DNA from: Corynebacterium macginleyi
GTDB lineage: Bacteria; Actinomycetota; Actinomycetes; Mycobacteriales; Mycobacteriaceae
Direction: 5' to 3'
Assembly: GCF_003688935.1 (NCBI RefSeq)
Contig: NZ_REGE01000014.1
Coordinates: 1-47,157 of the forward strand
Length of the DNA stretch: 47,157 nt
The notes beneath the pieces were generated by a model. It searched no databases, was not told where the DNA came from, and worked only from the letters and a program-made list of their open reading frames with translations. Both the position numbers and the translations under genes were made by a program. Shown one piece after another: positions 8,496 to 16,609 of the stretch; positions within the stretch are counted from its first letter, which is position 1, and each line of letters starts with the position of its first letter.

Positions 8496-11183
8496 CTACT
8501 CGGTATCCGTGCGCTTCGGTGGCATGGGTGGCCTCGGTGGTTCCGGTGGCTTGGGTGGCTTGGGAGCCCCTGCGCTTGCCGACGGCGCTTTTGGTGCAGG
8601 CGGTGCAGGCGGTGCAGGCGGTGCAGGTGGAGCGGGAGGTGAAGGCGGCCCTGGAGGCCCGGGAGGCGCGGATGATGCGGGCGGCGCGGGCGGAGCAGGA
8701 GGTGTGGGCGGAGCAGGAGGTGTGGGCGCTGCCTTTGGCGCTGGGGGAGCAGGCGGCGCGGGAGGTGCCGCTGCTTTGGGTTTGTTGTCAGCATGCGGTG
8801 GCTTTGGCACTCCTGGAGTCTCTGGAGCCTTGGCAGCGTGCGGCGCCTTCGGCGGCTGTGGAGTGGCAGAGGCCTTGGGGGCCGCAGGCGGCGTGGGAGC
8901 GGTCGGTGGGGGTGGCGCGCTGGGCGCCGCAGGAGCCTGTGGTACAGAGGGGACAGCACCACCAGGGACTAGGGGTGCCGCTGGAACGGAGGGCGCTGTG
9001 GGAGCGGAGGGTGCCACTGGAGCGGAGGGCGCGGTGGAAACGGCGGGTGGCGCCGAAGCAGAAGGTGCGGCTGGTGGTGTGGAGTTGGTAGATGAAGCCA
9101 TGTGGTGGCGTACTGGGGTGCCCAAGAAGGTCTTGGGGCGGGGGGCCGGAAGGGTGCCTTTGTCATCCAAGGAAATGGAGTTGCGCAGCATAACCGCTAC
9201 GTCATTGACTTTCGTGGTGGGGGTGGAATCTCCCGACAGAGACTTCACGCCGCCGGTCATCATGACGTTACAGAAGGGGCAGCCGGTGGCGATTTCCTCG
9301 GCACCGGTCTCTAGGGCTTGCTCGGTGCGGAAGTCATTGATGCGGGTGCCGAGCTTTTCTTCCATGAACATGCGGGCACCGCCGGCACCACAACAAAAGG
9401 CCTCGTCGCGGTTTTTGTCCATCTCGCGCAGCTCCACACCGGTGGCCTCGAGCAGCTCGCGCGGGGGATCGAAGACCTTATTGTGGCGGCCGAGGAAGCA
9501 AGGATCGTGATAGGTAATGGGCTTTCGATTTTCGGGGGTGCGCGGCACCGGCTTGAGCAAGCCCTCGCGGACCAAGCGGTTGAGCAGTTGGGTGTGGTGG
9601 AAGACGTCGAAGTGTCCGTCAAAGTCTGGGTATTCGTTGCGGATGGTGTTAAAGCAGTGTGGGCAGGTGGTGATGATTTTGCGCTGGCCCTTCGGCACGC
9701 CGTCGAAGGCATTGTTGAGGGTTTCTACGTTTTGCTGCGCCATCATCTGGAACAGGAACTCGTTGCCGGCGCGTCGGGCAGGGTCGCCCGTACAGGTCTC
9801 GCCCGTGGAGAGGACGCCGAATCTCACGCCCGCGGTATGGAGCAGGTCCACTACGGCGCGGGTCGTGCGGCGGCCATCGTCATCATAGGCACCAGCGCAG
9901 CCCACCCAGAGCAGGTATTCCATTTCGGAGAAATCGGCCTCGTCTTCACCAATGATGGGGACGTCGATGTCGTCGGCGCGGGCCTCGTCGATCCACGCAC
10001 GGCGCTCAGAATTATTCCGGCCCCACGGGTTGCCCTTGGTTTCCATATTTTTGAACAGCCCGGTGAGCTCGGAGGGAAAGTCCGATTCCGCGAGTACTTT
10101 GAAGCGGCGCAGGTTCGCAATGTGATCGATGTGCTCGATATCGGTAGGACACTGATCCACGCAGGCACCGCAGTTGGTGCAGGACCACAGCACATCATCA
10201 TCGATGACGCCGGCCATTGATAGTACGTCTAGCCCCTCGTGTGGGTTGTAATTATCCAGGGCGCCCTGACGCAGGTCCATCATGAACTTTTTGGGGCTCA
10301 GCGGTTTCTCGGTATTCCAGGCAGGGCATAGTTCTTGGCAGCGGCCACATTCGGTACACGAGGTGGAATCCAGCAGCATCTTCCAGCTGCCCGGCGTGAT
10401 GTCTTTCTCCAAGTCCGGGGTGGGCAAGGATTGCAGTGCCTTCTCACCAGTGGCATTGCGCTGGAAGAAGATATTGAAAAAGCTGGTGAAGCGGTGCCAC
10501 ATGACACCCCACTGGAACTTGCGGGAGATAAAGGCGATAAATAGCAGCCCAGAAAGCAGCTTGAAGAGGGCGAAGACGCTTACCAGCGTCGGTGATTCGG
10601 GGAAGAGCTTAGCCAAGTGGATGCTCAAAAAATCTGCCCAAGCGGAACCGTCACCTAAGGTGGCGATCGTGGTGGATTTCACCAAGATCATGCCGAGTCC
10701 TTCAGAAAAGACAATAAACTCGACCCAGCGCGCCGAGGCAGTCTGGGAGTTAAAGAAGCGGCTGCTGCGCTCAGTATCGCCGAGTTTGAGGCGCACACTA
10801 ATAAGGAAGCCGATGCCGAGGACCGTCGCGATGCCTAAAACCTCTTCAATGAAGTGATACACCGGCCAATGGCTGAGCCACGGCCAACCCTGGCCAGGTG
10901 CGAAGGTTTGGATATAGGCCTCGAACCACACCAAGATGCCAAAAAGGAACCCCACCATCACCAGCCAGTGGGCAGCATTGACTAACGGTTTACCCTTGAA
11001 GTGAGAATGGCCAAAGACCTCAGCAATGACGCGCCACAGGCGTTTGTCTGGGCTATCGGTACGCCTAAGCTGGGTGGGTCCGCCCGAACGGATGAACTTG
11101 AAGAGGGCCCATACGCGGGTGAAAAAGTATAGCCACACCGGAATCGATGCGGCTATAGCTGTCCAACCGAATACGGTGGTCAT
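8496..11183 (-). CDS. Membrane Fe-S (CCG-domain) reductase with Pro/Ala-rich tail
   Basis: An 895-residue fusion resembling M. tuberculosis Rv0338c and heterodisulfide-reductase-like proteins. The N-terminus has 4-6 membrane segments of the nitrate-reductase-gamma type (to about residue 230). Two [4Fe-4S] motifs follow, CTECGRCQELCP (about 275) and CTNCGACVDQCP (about 331). Then come CCG-type cysteine-rich domains with CPHCFNTI, HDPCFLGRH, FCCGAGGARMF (about 596) and CPFCNVMM. It probably passes electrons from a membrane pool to a cytoplasmic acceptor; partner unknown. From about residue 698 the rest is almost only Pro, Ala, Lys and Ser in PPAPPAP-like repeats. AAGGAG sits 6 nt before the ATG. 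No terminator is seen before the antiporter gene. Confidence 0.85.
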   Translation of the reverse strand: MTTVFGWTAIAASIPVWLYFFTRVWALFKFIRSGGPTQLRRTDSPDKRLWRVIAEVFGHSHFKGKPLVNAAHWLVMVGFLFGILVWFEAYIQTFAPGQGWPWLSHWPVYHFIEEVLGIATVLGIGFLISVRLKLGDTERSSRFFNSQTASARWVEFIVFSEGLGMILVKSTTIATLGDGSAWADFLSIHLAKLFPESPTLVSVFALFKLLSGLLFIAFISRKFQWGVMWHRFTSFFNIFFQRNATGEKALQSLPTPDLEKDITPGSWKMLLDSTSCTECGRCQELCPAWNTEKPLSPKKFMMDLRQGALDNYNPHEGLDVLSMAGVIDDDVLWSCTNCGACVDQCPTDIEHIDHIANLRRFKVLAESDFPSELTGLFKNMETKGNPWGRNNSERRAWIDEARADDIDVPIIGEDEADFSEMEYLLWVGCAGAYDDDGRRTTRAVVDLLHTAGVRFGVLSTGETCTGDPARRAGNEFLFQMMAQQNVETLNNAFDGVPKGQRKIITTCPHCFNTIRNEYPDFDGHFDVFHHTQLLNRLVREGLLKPVPRTPENRKPITYHDPCFLGRHNKVFDPPRELLEATGVELREMDKNRDEAFCCGAGGARMFMEEKLGTRINDFRTEQALETGAEEIATGCPFCNVMMTGGVKSLSGDSTPTTKVNDVAVMLRNSISLDDKGTLPAPRPKTFLGTPVRHHMASSTNSTPPAAPSASAPPAVSTAPSAPVAPSAPTAPSVPAAPLVPGGAVPSVPQAPAAPSAPPPPTAPTPPAAPKASATPQPPKAPHAAKAPETPGVPKPPHADNKPKAAAPPAPPAPPAPKAAPTPPAPPTPPAPPAPPASSAPPGPPGPPSPPAPPAPPAPPAPPAPKAPSASAGAPKPPKPPEPPRPPMPPKRTDTE

Positions 11184-11301
11184 GCGTGCTCCTTTTTACT
11201 GATGCTCCACGTTGCTATCTACTTTAAAGCCTTGGGCGAAAATCCCAGAGTCTGCATTCAGCGCGGTATCACGCTGGGGTGACAGTAGACTGCCACAATG
11301 A

Positions 11302-11856
11302 AGCACTTGGCCACCTAATCCATCTAAAAGCGCTGTACAGCATGGTGGAATAGAGCCAATATCAGTAACCACAGGCCTTGCCGCCTTTAGCGTTAGTGGA
11401 TTCGCTATAGGTCAAGGCGGGGTGACTGCCAACCTGGTGCTTTCCGGTAGCTTTCTCAAAATCACCATGGGGCACCTAGATGCTGAGGGCAGTGCGGAAT
11501 CTGATAGCCGGTTGGTAGGCGCTACCGAGGTGGACGGCTCTGTGGTGACGCACGATGTCAACGTGGGTATTGATGCAAACCAGCTAAGCGATACTGCCGA
11601 TTCCGTCGCGTGGAGCCAATAGTCAAAGCAGGTTGTCCTCAAGGCCTACAGTGTTAAGGCCACCTTCGTGGGACGCAACGCCTTTTGCCTAGAACGTTGG
11701 AGCGACGGTGCGGAGGGGATTGCCGCTGTTGGCGCAGTGGCAGCCCGCTACTCCGTGCTCATGAATGGGAACCTAACTCTAAAAACCTCGCCAATCCTCC
11801 TGAGGGCAACGGCGAGAAGTAATGACTACACACTAACCACTAAGACCATGCGCTGA
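11302..11856 (+). pseudogene. Unknown ORF split by one amber codon
   Basis: One reading frame runs from 11302 to a TGA at 11854-11856 and is broken only by TAG at 11620-11622: 106 codons before it, 77 after. The first part has beta-strand-like composition (FSVSGFAIGQGGVTANLVLS, GSVVTHDVNVGID). No convincing start codon or ribosome site opens it; a GTG at 11422 is the nearest candidate. I do not recognise the family. Most likely the remains of a longer gene, perhaps of an exported protein. Confidence 0.35.
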
Positions 11857-11900
11857 CAATCCAAACATCAATAAACCTCTCCATCTACGCCCATGCATAG

Positions 11901-12095
11901 CCCTCACCATCACAAACGGAGAACCACCACTCCATCGGACTTGACCACCTTCAGCGGACCGGCCGCCTATCTTCGCTGCAAGCAGATGGTTTGTGCAATG
12001 TCGAAGCGCAGATCAATGCAGTAGAGGATATTCTGCTGGCTTTAGATTTACTGGCCTTAGAGGATTTGAATAGGGTCAAACGCGAAGATGCCTAG
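11901..12095 (+). pseudogene. C-terminal remnant of an unknown protein
   Basis: A 64-codon open frame without a start codon ends at a TAG at 12093-12095. Its second half looks like real protein sequence with amphipathic helices (GLDHLQRTGRLSSLQADGL, then INAVEDILLALDLLALEDLN). It ends 6 nt before the converging fpr-like ORF. Probably the 3' piece of a gene whose front was deleted. Apart from this and the ORF at 11302-11856, 11200-12100 contains nothing I can support. Confidence 0.3.
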
Positions 12096-12101
12096 GGCGA
12101 G

Positions 12102-12521
12102 TTAAATTCCCACGTGTGCTAGCTGCGCGCGAGCTATGACGCTGCGCCAGTCCTCGAAATCCTCCAGTGGAGCGCACAGTCCTTCCCAGGTGGTAACTGC
12201 CACGCCGCGGGCCTTGAGCTCGAGTACGAGCATCTCGCGGTCACCAGCGGAAGAAAGGCGATGGATCTCGTCATGCGTGATATCGCCTTCGGTGCCCACA
12301 CGGACGTTTCCTATAAGCCGGAGCCGGGGAGTGGTTCCGGGGCCGCAGTGGGCGGCAGAGACGGCCTCACCAAGCGCGCCTACCAAACCCGCGAAGCGGC
12401 GGAGTAGACCGAATGGTGCGGTGCTCTGGGTAATGAGGTCCACACACATGCCAGCGCTGATAAGCCTCTCGGCGGTGGATAGGGCTGCCGGACCCTCCCC
12501 AATGATGGCTATACGCTGCAT
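12102..12521 (-). pseudogene. Collapsed ferredoxin-NADP reductase (internal deletion, frame kept)
   Basis: The first about 85 residues resemble the FAD-binding start of FprA/adrenodoxin-reductase-type enzymes: IAIIGEGPAALSTAERL, then APFGLLR, LRLIGNVRVG and DITHDE. The last about 40, LELKARGVAVTTWEGL and DWRSVIARAQ, resemble the C-terminal end of the same family (ERKVEVTTWDGW... in C. glutamicum, from memory). A full enzyme has about 450 residues, so some 310 central residues, including the NADP site, are absent although the frame stays open. AAGGAGG sits 8 nt before the ATG and the divergent McbR operator is kept. It could be read as a 139-residue protein, but it cannot be a working reductase. 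Confidence 0.6.
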
Positions 12522-12558
12522 GAAAGTGCCTCCTTATGCGGGTCGTGTACGCCCGCAA

Positions 12559-12574
12559 TAGACTGTCTTGTCTG
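12559..12574. promoter_or_regulatory. McbR-type operator
   Basis: TAGAC-TGTCTT-GTCTG matches the corynebacterial McbR site TAGAC-N6-GTCTA at 9 of 10 defined positions. It lies in the divergent region between the fpr-like ORF and cysH, the place where C. glutamicum has its McbR site for sulfate-reduction genes. McbR represses sulfur assimilation when S-adenosylhomocysteine is high. Confidence 0.7.
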
Positions 12575-12693
12575 TAAATCTAGTCCGCTTGGTACGGATT
12601 GGAAACTTTTTATTCGCAGTTCCTGCCAAGCTCAGCGGCTTTTCGAACCTCATCTCCTGCGCCGCCATGGTGTTTTGCCTAATGTGTGACGGC

Positions 12694-13479
12694 ATGAACC
12701 CAATAACGAACCTGCTGGACGGTGCTAAGACTTATCGCGACCCGAGCATCTCCCCGGAAGGCACACGCGATACTGCGCCGCTGCACGCCGAGGTAGCCGC
12801 GCGCAACCAGCGATTGGTGGAGCAGTGGGCAGATAAGCTTTATGGCGCCTGCGCTGAAACCATCACCGAATGGGCCGCCGAACACGCCCCTGGCCGCTTG
12901 GCGGTGACCATGTCCATGGAGAACACAGTCCTGGCTGAGCTCGCCCACCGCGCCGGGCTCGATGCGGACCTGCTTTTTATCGATACCGGGTGGCACTTTC
13001 CGGAAACCCTCCAGGTGGCTGATGAGGTAGAAAAGCGCTACTCAGAGCTGCCCTTGGTGCGAGTGCTGCCGCTGTTGAGTCCGGAAGAACAAGACGAGGT
13101 ATACGGCCCTCGCCTGTACTCTCGCGATACTGCGGCCTATAACCGCATGCGCAAGGTTGAGCCGCTCAATATGGCGATGGATCCTTATGCCGGATGGGTC
13201 ACTGGGCTGCGCCGGGCCGATTCCGAGCACCGTGCCACCGCCCCAGCGCTCAGCCTGGACCGCACCGGGCGGTTAAAGATTTCTCCTATTATTACCTGGA
13301 GCTTGGACGATACTGACCGCTATATCAGGGACAATGACCTCATCATTCACCCGCTAACTCTGCAGGGATACCGGTCCATCGGCTGCGCGCCGCTGACCTT
13401 CCCAGTCGGCGACGGTGAGGATGCCCGCTCCGGGCGAGTATTTGCGGATGGCAAGATAGAATGCGGGTTACACGAATAA
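12694..13479 (+). CDS. cysH: Phosphoadenylyl/adenylyl-sulfate reductase homologue lacking the Fe-S cluster
   Basis: Reduces activated sulfate (APS or PAPS) to sulfite. The 261-residue protein has the PAPS-reductase P-loop region MSMENTVLAELAHR, the DTGWHFPETL strand, GLRRADSEHR and the catalytic C-terminal ECGLHE (Cys257). APS reductases hold a [4Fe-4S] cluster with CC and CxxC pairs. Here the CC is Tyr149-Asn150 (AAYNRMRKVEPL) and the CxxC is Cys231-Ala-Pro-Leu234, so the cluster cannot form. E. coli-type PAPS reductases also have YN at this place, but no APS kinase gene lies nearby. I chose the ATG at 12694 because homologues start there; the upstream frame is open but runs into the operator. 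The stop overlaps the cysD start (TAATG). Confidence 0.85.
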   Translation: MNPITNLLDGAKTYRDPSISPEGTRDTAPLHAEVAARNQRLVEQWADKLYGACAETITEWAAEHAPGRLAVTMSMENTVLAELAHRAGLDADLLFIDTGWHFPETLQVADEVEKRYSELPLVRVLPLLSPEEQDEVYGPRLYSRDTAAYNRMRKVEPLNMAMDPYAGWVTGLRRADSEHRATAPALSLDRTGRLKISPIITWSLDDTDRYIRDNDLIIHPLTLQGYRSIGCAPLTFPVGDGEDARSGRVFADGKIECGLHE

Positions 13480-14378
13480 TGAGCACACTTTCCCCACACT
13501 TACAAGATTTAGAAAACGAATCGATCCACATCCTGCGCGAGGTAGCCGGGCAATTCGATAAGGTAGGCCTCCTCTTTTCGGGCGGCAAGGACTCCGTCGT
13601 CGTCTTCGAGCTAGCCCGCCGCGCCTTTGCCCCGGCCACGGTGCCCTTTGAGCTCCTCCATGTCGATACTGGGCATAACTTCCCCGAGGTCATCGATTTT
13701 CGTGACCGCCTCGTAGAAGAAACTGGTGCCCGCCTGCACGTCGCCCACGTCCAAGACTGGATCGATAGCGGCGAGCTGCAGGAACGGCCCGATGGAACGC
13801 GCAACCCGCTGCAATCGGTGCCGCTAGTGGAGACAATTGCCAAGCGCGAGTATGACGCCGTGCTGGGCGGGGCCCGTCGCGATGAGGAGCGCGCCCGCGC
13901 CAAGGAGCGTATCTTTTCCATCCGTGATGCCTTCGGTGGCTGGGACCCGCGCCGCCAGCGTCCCGAGCTGTGGGATCTGTACAACGGCGGCAAGATGGTC
14001 GGCGAAAATGTGCGTGTCTTTCCCATCTCCAATTGGACCGAATCCGATATTTGGGAATACATCGGCGCGCGCGGGCTTGCGCTGCCGTCTATTTATTATT
14101 CCCACCAACGCGAGGTCTTTAAGCGCAACGGTATGTGGCTAGCACCCGGCGATTGGGGTGGACCGGCCGACGGCGAGGAGCTAGAAACCCGCACCGTGCG
14201 CTACCGCACCGTGGGCGATATGTCTTGTACAGGAGCCGTGGATTCTACTGCTTCTACCCCGGACGAGGTGCTTGCGGAGATATCCGTTTCCACCCTTTCA
14301 GAGCGCGGCGCTACCCGTGCCGATGACAAACTTTCTGAATCCGCCATGGAGGACCGTAAGAAGGAAGGCTACTTCTGA
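13479..14378 (+). CDS. cysD: Sulfate adenylyltransferase subunit 2
   Basis: Catalytic subunit that joins sulfate to ATP to give APS, working with the GTPase CysN. The 299-residue protein shows the PP-loop LLFSGGKDSVVVFELARRA (about 31-49), HVDTGHNFPEV, GGARRDEERARAKER and the SNWTESDIWEYI signature. The start overlaps the cysH stop by one base, and the stop overlaps the cysN start (TGATG), so the three genes are translationally coupled. Nothing in this subunit looks damaged. Confidence 0.95.
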   Translation: MSTLSPHLQDLENESIHILREVAGQFDKVGLLFSGGKDSVVVFELARRAFAPATVPFELLHVDTGHNFPEVIDFRDRLVEETGARLHVAHVQDWIDSGELQERPDGTRNPLQSVPLVETIAKREYDAVLGGARRDEERARAKERIFSIRDAFGGWDPRRQRPELWDLYNGGKMVGENVRVFPISNWTESDIWEYIGARGLALPSIYYSHQREVFKRNGMWLAPGDWGGPADGEELETRTVRYRTVGDMSCTGAVDSTASTPDEVLAEISVSTLSERGATRADDKLSESAMEDRKKEGYF

Positions 14379-15661
14379 TGACGACTACCCTTGCGCCGAA
14401 TGTCGGCGCCCTCAAACAGCGCGATACCCTGCGCTTGTGCACTGCCGGCTCCGTCGACGACGGCAAGTCTACCTTCGTGGGCCGCCTGCTCTATGACACC
14501 AAGTCCGTGCTCGCGGATCAGGTCGAGTCCATGGAACGCACTTCCTCCGATCGCGGCTTCGATGGCATGGACCTTTCCCTGCTTGTTGATGGCTTGCGCG
14601 CCGAGCGCGAGCAAGGTATTACCATCGACGTGGCTTATCGCTATTTCGCTACGGATAAGCGCACCTTCATCCTTGCCGATACTCCCGGTCACGTGCAGTA
14701 CACCCGCAATACGGTTACTGGCATGTCCACCTCCCAGGTAGTGGTGCTTCTTATCGATGCCCGCCATGGCGTGGTCGAACAAACCCGCCGCCACCTCAAC
14801 GTGGCCGCTCTCCTCGGCGTGCGCCATGTGGTCCTCGCGGTGAACAAGATCGACCTGGTGGACTATGACGAGCAGGTCTTTCGCGATATAGAGGCCGAGT
14901 TCAACCAGATCGCCGCACGTTTGGGGATTACAGATACCACCGTCGTGCCCATTTCTGCGCTCCAGGGCGATAACGTGGTCGAGCGCACCACCACCATGGG
15001 CTGGTACACCGGTCCTACCGTCCTTGAGGTGTTGGAGACCATTCCCGTTGCCACTGGCCGGGCTGATGAGCTGGACTTTCGTTTTCCCATCCAGTACGTC
15101 ATCCGCGAGCATGCCACCGATTACCGCGGCTACGCCGGCCGCGTGAAGGCCGGTTCCATCTCCGTGGGCGACACGGTGTACCTGCCCGAGGGCCGCACCA
15201 GCACCATTACCCAAATTGACACCGCCGATGGCTCAGCCTCCTCGGCCGCCGCCGGCGATTCGGTCACGCTGCTGCTTGCCGATGCCATCGATCTCACCCG
15301 CGGCGATCTCCTCGCCGGCCCCCAGCGCCCCGCGGCCACCCAGGAATTCAACGCTACGGTGGTAGGGCTTACCGAAAAAGACCTGACACCCGGCCAGATG
15401 CTCAAGCTGCGCTACGGTTCCTCCCTGGTCAAAGCCCGCATTGCTGCTCTTGCCCGCACCTTGGATCTCGATGGCGTATCCGACGTGGACGAACCCGAGG
15501 CCGTCGCCATGAACGATATCGCCCACATCACCATCCAGACCCAAGCCGAACTGCCCGTCGAGGATTACGCCGCCCGTGGCGCCGTGGGGAACTTCCTACT
15601 CATTGACCAATCCTCCGGCAATACTCTGGCCGCCGGCTTCATTGGCCACCGCTTGCGTTAG
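14378..15661 (+). CDS. cysN: Sulfate adenylyltransferase subunit 1 (GTPase)
   Basis: Couples GTP hydrolysis to APS formation by CysD. The 427-residue protein has all GTPase motifs: G1 GSVDDGKST (about 27-35), G3 DTPGHVQYTRN, G4 NKIDL, and two beta-barrel domains after about residue 230. It has no C-terminal APS-kinase domain, unlike the CysNC fusion of mycobacteria. In C. glutamicum, as I recall, cysY and cysZ follow; here a dead IS3 end begins about 100 nt downstream. Confidence 0.94.
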   Translation: MTTTLAPNVGALKQRDTLRLCTAGSVDDGKSTFVGRLLYDTKSVLADQVESMERTSSDRGFDGMDLSLLVDGLRAEREQGITIDVAYRYFATDKRTFILADTPGHVQYTRNTVTGMSTSQVVVLLIDARHGVVEQTRRHLNVAALLGVRHVVLAVNKIDLVDYDEQVFRDIEAEFNQIAARLGITDTTVVPISALQGDNVVERTTTMGWYTGPTVLEVLETIPVATGRADELDFRFPIQYVIREHATDYRGYAGRVKAGSISVGDTVYLPEGRTSTITQIDTADGSASSAAAGDSVTLLLADAIDLTRGDLLAGPQRPAATQEFNATVVGLTEKDLTPGQMLKLRYGSSLVKARIAALARTLDLDGVSDVDEPEAVAMNDIAHITIQTQAELPVEDYAARGAVGNFLLIDQSSGNTLAAGFIGHRLR

Positions 15662-15699
15662 GCATGCGCCATGCCGCAAAGGCCTGGTGCGCCACCAAT

Positions 15700-15860
15700 T
15701 TTCCTGGGCTACATGAGCGATTGGGGATGATTCGATCACTAGGTTTCCGGCGTGACGTCGATACTCTGGCGCATATTACTGGCGGTGTTGATTCACAATG
15801 AACATCCCCGCTTGGGGGCACACGATCCGCACTACTTGGGTATCCACCAAACGAGGGTAA
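15700..15860 (-). pseudogene. Dead IS3-family OrfA start and terminal sequence
   Basis: From an ATG at 15805 the minus frame reads MFIVNQHRQ, a TAA at 15776-15778, and beyond it YAPEYRRHAGNLVIESS. That is the same OrfA start as at 1-66 (KKYTPEYRREAANL) with a nonsense codon. The element end TATCCACCAAACGAGGGTAA lies at 15839-15858. The fragment sits immediately behind cysN, where further cys genes would be expected, and may mark the deletion that removed them. Confidence 0.6.
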
Positions 15861-15929
15861 CCCCAAGTACTACAATCTTATGTTGTATGACCCGTTTGAT
15901 TACCTAGACCGTTGGGAGGCAGGGAAACC

Positions 15930-16373
15930 ATGAACGAGCAACATAAGCGGCGCTATCGTGCACGTATAGCGGTTGCACAGTTGTTCCGCTCTGTCCTCAA
16001 TAAGGATGGTGAGCGTGTCCGCCTAATGAAAAGTCTCGGGGTTGAGACCATGCCGGTTATCATTCCAGCACTCGGTGACACGTTGGCCTCTGATATTCGG
16101 GAAGCGTCTAGCCGTCACTTCAAAACTGGCGCGGAGCATGTAGTTGTTCCGGTTTGCTTGCCAGTTCACAACCCCGTCGGCATTAAGCTCTGTGTACTCA
16201 TTGTTTCGACGCATGACGCTAAGACGTTTTGGCAACTGGACATGAATGAACTTCATGACAGTGTTGAGATGGCGCAAGTCGTTGAAGCGCTGGACGCTGC
16301 CAAGAAATGGGAAATTGAAGAACTTGATTCCGAGCAGCAAAAAGAATTTAAAGACTTAGCGGCCTCTATCTAG
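15930..16373 (+). CDS. Hypothetical protein, 147 aa
   Basis: The ORF starts MNEQHKRRYRARIAVAQLF with AGGGA 5-6 nt before the ATG; an in-frame TTG six codons upstream is less likely. The N-terminus is basic; the middle contains a predicted beta-rich core (EHVVVPVCLPVHNPVGIKLC, VLIVSTHDAKTFWQLDM). The acidic C-terminus (EIEELDSEQQKEFKDLAA) should be helical. No signal peptide or membrane segment. I do not recognise the family. It directly follows the IS3 remnant and its base composition is lower in GC than the cys genes, so horizontal origin is possible. Confidence 0.6.
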   Translation: MNEQHKRRYRARIAVAQLFRSVLNKDGERVRLMKSLGVETMPVIIPALGDTLASDIREASSRHFKTGAEHVVVPVCLPVHNPVGIKLCVLIVSTHDAKTFWQLDMNELHDSVEMAQVVEALDAAKKWEIEELDSEQQKEFKDLAASI

Positions 16374-16414
16374 GCGGCGACACTCTTAACGGCATTTAGA
16401 CTAAAATCGCTGAC

Positions 16415-16440
16415 TTGGCGCTTAAAAGTGTGAGCGCCAA
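16415..16440. repeat. 8-bp inverted repeat
   Basis: TTGGCGCT (16415-16422) and AGCGCCAA (16433-16440) form a perfect stem with a 10-base loop, 42 nt behind the hypothetical gene. No T-run follows on either strand, so it is a weak terminator at best. The rest of 16374-16609 shows nothing else I can support. Confidence 0.4.
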
Positions 16441-16609
16441 GGGTAGCAGTTTACCCCAAGTAGCTAGTTACCTAGCTGGCAGTCGAGTCTAGTATGACCT
16501 GCCCCTCGACTTCTCTACTTCCCGGGGTCAGGCCCGATATTACAATTCGCCTGCGGCAAAAGAACCGCACGTTAAACTTTGACGAGGGCGAGCAGGTATC
16601 CTCGCGGGC

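Noticed and set aside
8509..9510. 333-codon Gly-rich frame on the plus strand
   Set aside because: It is the complement of the Pro/Ala tail and of part of the Fe-S domain of the minus-strand reductase. Gly/Ala-only sequence without a ribosome site is a by-product of GGN/GCN runs.
9318..10220. 300-codon plus-strand frame
   Set aside because: Lies fully opposite the cysteine-rich domains of the reductase, which have unmistakable motifs. Typical high-GC shadow frame.
14369..15214. 281-codon minus-strand frame opposite cysN
   Set aside because: cysN has all GTPase motifs and start/stop coupling with cysD. The antisense frame has no ribosome site or family.
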